Shown here piece after piece: positions 5,969-9,066 of a DNA stretch of 9,066 nt. The translations under genes were made by a program, and so were the position numbers. The stretch comes from Deltaproteobacteria bacterium (GTDB taxonomy: Bacteria > Desulfobacterota > Syntrophia > Syntrophales > UBA2210), in NCBI GenBank assembly GCA_019313735.1, contig JAFDAR010000034.1:1-9066 (forward strand), written 5' to 3'. The notes under the pieces were generated by a model, which was given only the letters and a program-made list of their open reading frames with translations, had not been told where the DNA came from and ran no database searches. Positions within the stretch are counted from its first letter, which is position 1. Every line of letters starts with the position of its first letter.

Positions 5969-7507
5969 ATGGGATACCGGGAGATATCATTAAAGCTGTC
6001 TACAGATTATAGCGAGGAGCAGCTCAGGAAAAGGCTGGAAAAAGAACTGAAAATCAGGGAGTTCTCATATCAGATAGAAAATAAGAGCCTTGATGCAAGG
6101 AAAAAGAGCGACATACACTGGCTGGTTCGAGTCGGAATCCTGTCAAAAGAGATCAAGGGAGGCGAACCAGCCGCGCCTTCCCCTTTAAACATTCCATCTG
6201 GAAAAAGAAAAGAGAGGGCGGTTGTTGTCGGAAGCGGCCCAGCCGGATTCTTTTCAGCATTCGTGCTTCAAAAGGCGGGAATCGATACGATCCTGATTGA
6301 AAGGGGTTCAGAGGTTGATAAAAGAGCCGAGGGGACCATAAAGTTTGAAACAACCGGCGTATTCAACCCTGTCAGCAATTATGCCTTTGGCGAGGGTGGC
6401 GCGGGAACTTTTTCTGACGGAAAGTTAACCTCAAGGACCAAACATATCTCAAGAGAAAAGCAGTTTATGCTATCCAGCTATGTCCACGCGGGAGCGCCGG
6501 AAGAGATAGGATACATGGCGCATCCCCATCTTGGAAGCGATAATCTTAAAAAAATTGTAAAGAATTTAAGAGAGGAATTTCTGAATATTGGCGGAAGCGT
6601 GCTCTTTGAAACATTGCTGGAAGATTTGAAGATTAAAAATGGAAAAGTTCATGAAGCGATAACAACCTCAGGTGGAATCGAGGCGGATTATTTTATTATC
6701 GCGCCGGGACATTCGGCATATGAAACATATCGCATGCTGATTGGAAACGGGGTAGGGTTCCGCGCAAAAAACTTTGCTATCGGCTGCCGGGTTGAACACC
6801 CCCAGGAACTTATTAATATCGCGCAATGGGGCCGGGAAAGCCTGCCCGGGGTTAAGGCCGCCCAGTACCGGCTTACATCAAAAGGTGATGGGAACCTTCC
6901 TGTGTATACATTTTGCATGTGTCCCGGCGGGGTTGTTATCCCCGCGTCCGCGTATAAAAACGCGAACATAGTAAATGGGATGAGCCGGTATAAGAGAGAT
7001 GGAAAATTTGCCAACGCGGCCTGTGTTGCGGGCATAAATCCGGATAAACTGTTAGGCAGAAAAATAGAACCCCTCGAAGCCATCGACTGGCTGGGCGCCC
7101 TTGAAGAGAGTTTTTACAACTATGCAACCGGCTATCAGGCCCCATTCTGCACCATACAGGATTTTATCAACAAAAAAGCGCCGGCAAAAATAGTTGAATC
7201 GAGCTACCCCCTGGGGTTGAAACCGGCGGCCCTGTGGGATTTGCTCCCCTCTGAAGTAAGCAACTCAATCAGGGAAGGGCTGAAGGATTTCAGCAGAAAA
7301 GTAAGGGGATTCGAGACAGGTGTTATTATGGGGCTTGAGAGCAAAACCTCATCCCCGATTCAGGTTCTGCGGGAAAAAACCGGACTTTGCAACGGTTTTG
7401 AAAATCTCTACATAGTCGGCGAAGGCGGCGGTTATTCCGGCGGTATAATATCCAGCGGATCGGATGGGATAAAAGCGGCCATGAATATCATTGGAAGAAA
7501 TTGTTAG
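5969..7507 (+). CDS. FAD-dependent dehydrogenase, COG2509 type
   Basis: The predicted protein has 512 residues. An N-terminal alpha/beta extension (1-70, 'GYREISLKLSTDYSEEQLRK') precedes a Rossmann FAD-binding core: 'AVVVGSGPAG' (84-93, GxGxxG) with acidic Glu111 ending the second strand, 'GEGGAGTFSDGKL' (141-153), and a C-terminal FAD motif 'YIVGEGGGYSGGI' (481-493) typical of the HI0933/COG2509 group. It should be a soluble flavoprotein oxidoreductase; the substrate and electron partner are unknown, and the family is largely uncharacterised. The ATG at 5969 is chosen because AGGA lies five bases upstream and the family-like sequence begins there; the frame is open back to 5846 but that overlaps the transglutaminase gene and is basic, non-conserved sequence. 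The previous stop codon is one base upstream, indicating an operon. Confidence 0.9.
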   Translation: MGYREISLKLSTDYSEEQLRKRLEKELKIREFSYQIENKSLDARKKSDIHWLVRVGILSKEIKGGEPAAPSPLNIPSGKRKERAVVVGSGPAGFFSAFVLQKAGIDTILIERGSEVDKRAEGTIKFETTGVFNPVSNYAFGEGGAGTFSDGKLTSRTKHISREKQFMLSSYVHAGAPEEIGYMAHPHLGSDNLKKIVKNLREEFLNIGGSVLFETLLEDLKIKNGKVHEAITTSGGIEADYFIIAPGHSAYETYRMLIGNGVGFRAKNFAIGCRVEHPQELINIAQWGRESLPGVKAAQYRLTSKGDGNLPVYTFCMCPGGVVIPASAYKNANIVNGMSRYKRDGKFANAACVAGINPDKLLGRKIEPLEAIDWLGALEESFYNYATGYQAPFCTIQDFINKKAPAKIVESSYPLGLKPAALWDLLPSEVSNSIREGLKDFSRKVRGFETGVIMGLESKTSSPIQVLREKTGLCNGFENLYIVGEGGGYSGGIISSGSDGIKAAMNIIGRNC

Positions 7508-7543
7508 AACAGGCACCTGTTTATGTTCGATAGAAATAAGTAT

Positions 7544-7685
7544 GATGGACTCGTAAAAAGTCCCAAAATCGTCATGCCGGACTTGATAAGCCTGCCCCGT
7601 ACTTGATACGGGGGCATCCAGAACATATTGAAATTACTGGATTCCGGCTTCCGCCGGAATGACAAAAAATGGTGTTTTCTGACTT
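7544..7685. repeat. MITE-like element, copy C, with its right end missing
   Basis: The left end GATGGACTCGTAAAAAGTC (7544-7562) matches the left end of copy B (3680-3698) at 18 of 19 bases. Inside are a CCCCGTA/TACGGGG hairpin (7595-7613) and the usual CTGGATTCC...GGAATGAC arm near 7639-7663. The expected right end (GACTTTTTACGA-like) breaks off after GACTT at 7681-7685, where MazF-coding sequence takes over. The right boundary is therefore a deletion or recombination junction, placed only to within a few bases. Confidence 0.65.
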
Positions 7686-7902
7686 CCTCAATAGAGTTCA
7701 AGTTGTTCCTCTTACCAGTAAAACAGATCGTCTCTATCCCAGCGAGGCACCGGTGGCCTTTGAAGGTAAAGAAAGCAAGGCAATGGCAGATCAATTGGCC
7801 ACGGTAAGCAAATCAAGGCTTTTTAACCGTGCTGGTGTTCTTTCTGAAAATGATATGAGCAAAGTTGAGGAAGCCGTTAAGATTCAACTTGGCATTCATT
7901 AA
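7669..7902 (+). pseudogene. Truncated MazF/PemK-family toxin fused to a MITE end
   Basis: The reading frame encodes 77 residues. From Phe6 (codon at 7684) it reads as the C-terminal two-thirds of a PemK/MazF endoribonuclease: 'FLNRVQVVPLTS' (6-17), 'RLYPSEAPV' (21-29), 'SKAMADQLATVSKSRL' (36-51) and 'VEEAVKIQLGI' (66-76). Full MazF proteins are about 110 residues; the missing N-terminal third normally carries the first strands and the conserved catalytic arginine, although the threonine of 'PLTS' is kept. The first five residues (MVFSD) and the ATG come from the adjacent repeat element, with only a weak GGAA site 9 bases upstream. No antitoxin gene is adjacent. It is most likely a dead toxin gene, though a short peptide could still be made. 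Confidence 0.75.
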
Positions 7903-7918
7903 GAAAATGCCAACCAGT

Positions 7919-7944
7919 TAATTATGGCGAATTCGCCATAATTA
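7919..7944. repeat. Perfect 26-bp palindrome
   Basis: The half-site TAATTATGGCGAA (7919-7931) is followed directly by its exact complement, with no loop. The symmetry stops exactly at 7918/7945. A loopless palindrome is a poor RNA hairpin but a good binding site for a dimeric DNA-binding protein, or a recombination relic. It lies 17 bases after the MazF remnant. Confidence 0.75.
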
Positions 7945-8071
7945 GAAGTCAGGCAGGACTCAACAGCTACAGAATAAGCGTCAAAGAGTGGGTTAATAAG
8001 ACCAACGCCATAGGCTTGATAGCACACGGCCTGGAGGCATGAACAAAGGAAGGTAGATCGAATGTTGGATT

Positions 8072-8202
8072 GAGACCTTTGCACAACTGCCGCTACGTGT
8101 CATTTCGAGCAAAGCGAGAAATCTTAACAGGTGTGAATCATTAAGATTTCTCGTCGCCAATGCTCCTCGAAATGACCGGAATCATGGTTATGCAAACGTC
8201 TC
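8072..8202. repeat. Second MITE type (131 bp, GAGAC-ended)
   Basis: The ends GAGACCTTTGCACAACT (8072-8088) and GGTTATGCAAACGTCTC (8186-8202) are inverted and match at 14 of 17 positions. Inside, GTCATTTCGAG (8099-8109) pairs perfectly with 8166-8176, and CGAGAAATCTTAA (8115-8127) with 8141-8153, making a long hairpin. It shares no ends with copies A to C, so it belongs to another family. The ends resemble those of IS5/IS1182-like elements as I recall them, but no transposase is present. The flanks show no clean target duplication (GGATT versus GAATT). Confidence 0.65.
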
Positions 8203-8218
8203 GAATTAACCGCCGCAC

Positions 8219-8257
8219 AATAAAAAGTCGCAAATATCATCTTTGCGACTTTTTATT
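8219..8257. promoter_or_regulatory. 16-bp perfect inverted repeat touching the -35 box, candidate operator
   Basis: AATAAAAAGTCGCAAA (8219-8234) and its exact complement (8242-8257) are separated by 7 bases. The right arm ends with the TT that begins the TTGACA -35 box of the downstream gene, so a bound protein would block RNA polymerase. AbiEi-type antitoxins are known to repress their own promoters through inverted repeats, which would fit. It could also act as a bidirectional terminator, because each arm carries a T5 run on one strand. Confidence 0.55.
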
Positions 8258-8283
8258 GACATGCACGCCTTTTTATGTACAAT
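8256..8283 (+). promoter_or_regulatory. Sigma-70-type promoter of the AbiEi-like gene
   Basis: A consensus TTGACA (8256-8261) and TACAAT (8278-8283) are spaced by 16 bases. The predicted start near 8290 would leave a leader of only about 12 bases, just long enough for the GAGGT ribosome-binding site at 8291-8295. This is the best-looking promoter in the window. Confidence 0.7.
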
Positions 8284-8301
8284 GGGCCGTGAGGTAATGA
8301 C

Positions 8302-9066
8302 ATGGAACGAAAACCGGTAAACTTAGAAAAAAAAGCGGCTATTATCAGGGATAAGCTAAGCGGTAAGGATGTATTTACCGTTTCTGACGTGGAATCGGTT
8401 CTGGGAGGAAAGCGCTCTACCATTTATTGGACATTGTGGAACCTATCCAGAAATGATTATATCCACAAGGTCGGAAAGGGCTTATATTCCTTAGAGAAGA
8501 AAGAAGAAGCTGTTCAGCCGATACTCTCACACCTTGCCCGCGCTGTTTTGGACATTCTGGAGGAAAGCGGCCATCAGTTTTTTATATCTGGCCTGGATAT
8601 CCTGTCCGTCTTTATGGAACATGTGCCTGAGACCTATCCTGTGCTGCTCTTTGCTGACAAATATAGTATAGATGAGGTTTATGAGATACTCTCGAAGAAT
8701 AACGTTGACGTGGTTATTCGTAAAAACAGCAGGGAGTACGCTACGATCCGGAAGATTCCCTCCATCAGGGAACTTACGCTGCTTTACCCGACAAATGAAT
8801 TTGCCTATTCTGAAAATGGTCTTGCCTCGTTCGAAAAGGCGTTTGTCGATCTTTATTACGAAGTAACAAGAAGAAAATATCCCCTTTCCGTTCAGGAACT
8901 GGTGAGGATATACATCAACATGAAACGACGCACATCCCTGAATACGAACCGCCTTATTAAGGCAGCGTCCCGGCGTAACATCCACTATGATATCCGGTAC
9001 ATTGTTGAACATGATTACATAACAAAAAATGCCCGTGAATTTGCCACGATATTGAAGAAACAGGAA
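8302..9066 (+). CDS. AbiEi/DUF6577-like winged-helix antitoxin-type protein (3' end outside window)
   Basis: The frame is open for 255 codons and runs off the window edge with no stop. The start at 8302 has GAGGT six bases upstream; the nearer ATG at 8297 is out of frame and stops after seven codons. Residues 23-65 look like a winged helix-turn-helix, with 'VFTVSDVESVLGGKRSTIYWTLWNLSRNDYI' followed by the wing 'KVGKGLYSLEK', as in the N-terminus of AbiEi antitoxins. Further on, 'FFISGLDILSVF' (93-104) and 'ASFEKAFVDLYYEVTRRKYPLSVQELVRIY' (175-204) resemble the AbiEi/DUF6577 C-terminal region. Known AbiEi proteins neutralise the AbiEii nucleotidyltransferase toxin and repress the operon. Here the role is inferred: the partner would lie beyond 9066. 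The promoter, the hairpin beside it and the MITE upstream suggest a recently mobile accessory locus. Confidence 0.65.
   Translation, partial: MERKPVNLEKKAAIIRDKLSGKDVFTVSDVESVLGGKRSTIYWTLWNLSRNDYIHKVGKGLYSLEKKEEAVQPILSHLARAVLDILEESGHQFFISGLDILSVFMEHVPETYPVLLFADKYSIDEVYEILSKNNVDVVIRKNSREYATIRKIPSIRELTLLYPTNEFAYSENGLASFEKAFVDLYYEVTRRKYPLSVQELVRIYINMKRRTSLNTNRLIKAASRRNIHYDIRYIVEHDYITKNAREFATILKKQE

Larger units (their letters stand above)
7508..8301. other. Accessory intergenic region with repeats and toxin remnant
   Basis: No intact gene is seen between the FAD dehydrogenase and the AbiEi-like gene. In order it holds a truncated MITE-like element (7544-7685), a MazF/PemK remnant (7669-7902), a perfect 26-bp palindrome (7919-7944), an unassigned stretch, a second MITE type (8072-8202), and a hairpin with promoter (8219-8283). 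The unassigned stretch 7945-8071 has an open plus-strand frame ending TGA at about 8039 (C-terminal 'NAIGLIAHGLEA'). It may be a decayed gene tail, but I do not recognise it. Confidence 0.7.

Noticed and set aside
6688..7083. 131-codon minus-strand frame opposite the FAD dehydrogenase
   Set aside because: It is a shadow of a strongly supported gene, with no domain and no ribosome-binding site noted.
7899..8084. 61-codon minus-strand frame over the palindrome and MITE edge
   Set aside because: It crosses a palindrome and a MITE end, and the product has no recognisable features.
8527..9012. 161-codon minus-strand frame opposite the AbiEi-like gene
   Set aside because: The plus-strand frame has a promoter, ribosome-binding site and family-like motifs. 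The minus-strand product resembles nothing and mirrors it.

Overview
This window looks like a chromosomal segment from a Gram-negative, probably anaerobic bacterium. The best guess is a member of the Desulfobacterota or old Deltaproteobacteria, such as the Syntrophales. The reasons are indirect: an envelope lipoprotein-type ABC module, a COG2509-type FAD dehydrogenase, and many short inverted-repeat elements of the 'GTCATTCCCG...CGGGAATGAC' type. No rRNA, tRNA, CRISPR array or complete insertion sequence is visible, so the taxonomy is an inference.

Left block (128-3269, all minus strand): a four-gene operon read right to left. It encodes a LolD/MacB-type ATPase, an FtsX-like permease, an exported NifX/MTH1175-like domain protein and an exported LolA-like (COG2834) protein. 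Strong Shine-Dalgarno sites, a 14-base (or 8-base) overlap between ATPase and permease, and a 1-base gap between the last two genes support co-transcription. A sigma-70-like promoter lies at 3465-3494, and a 96-bp inverted-repeat element sits in the predicted leader. The module probably moves a lipid or lipoprotein from the inner membrane towards the outer membrane. The NifX-like periplasmic protein is the odd member.

Middle block (3986-7507, plus strand): an exported C45-family (acyl-CoA:6-APA acyltransferase-like) Ntn hydrolase, a cytoplasmic transglutaminase-like protein, and a large FAD-dependent dehydrogenase of the COG2509 type. A possible 18-codon ORF with a good ribosome-binding site sits just before the transglutaminase gene and may be translationally coupled to it.

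Right block (7508-9066): an accessory zone rich in decayed and mobile material. A MITE-like element is fused to the 3' two-thirds of a MazF/PemK toxin gene, so that the element supplies an in-frame ATG. A perfect 26-bp palindrome follows, then a second, unrelated 131-bp MITE with GAGAC-type ends. Next come a 16-bp perfect inverted repeat touching a near-consensus promoter, and the 5' part of an AbiEi/DUF6577-like winged-helix antitoxin gene that is still open at the window edge. If a nucleotidyltransferase-type toxin follows beyond the window, this would be a type IV-like toxin-antitoxin locus. It is the most likely place for an undescribed system here, but its toxin partner cannot be seen.
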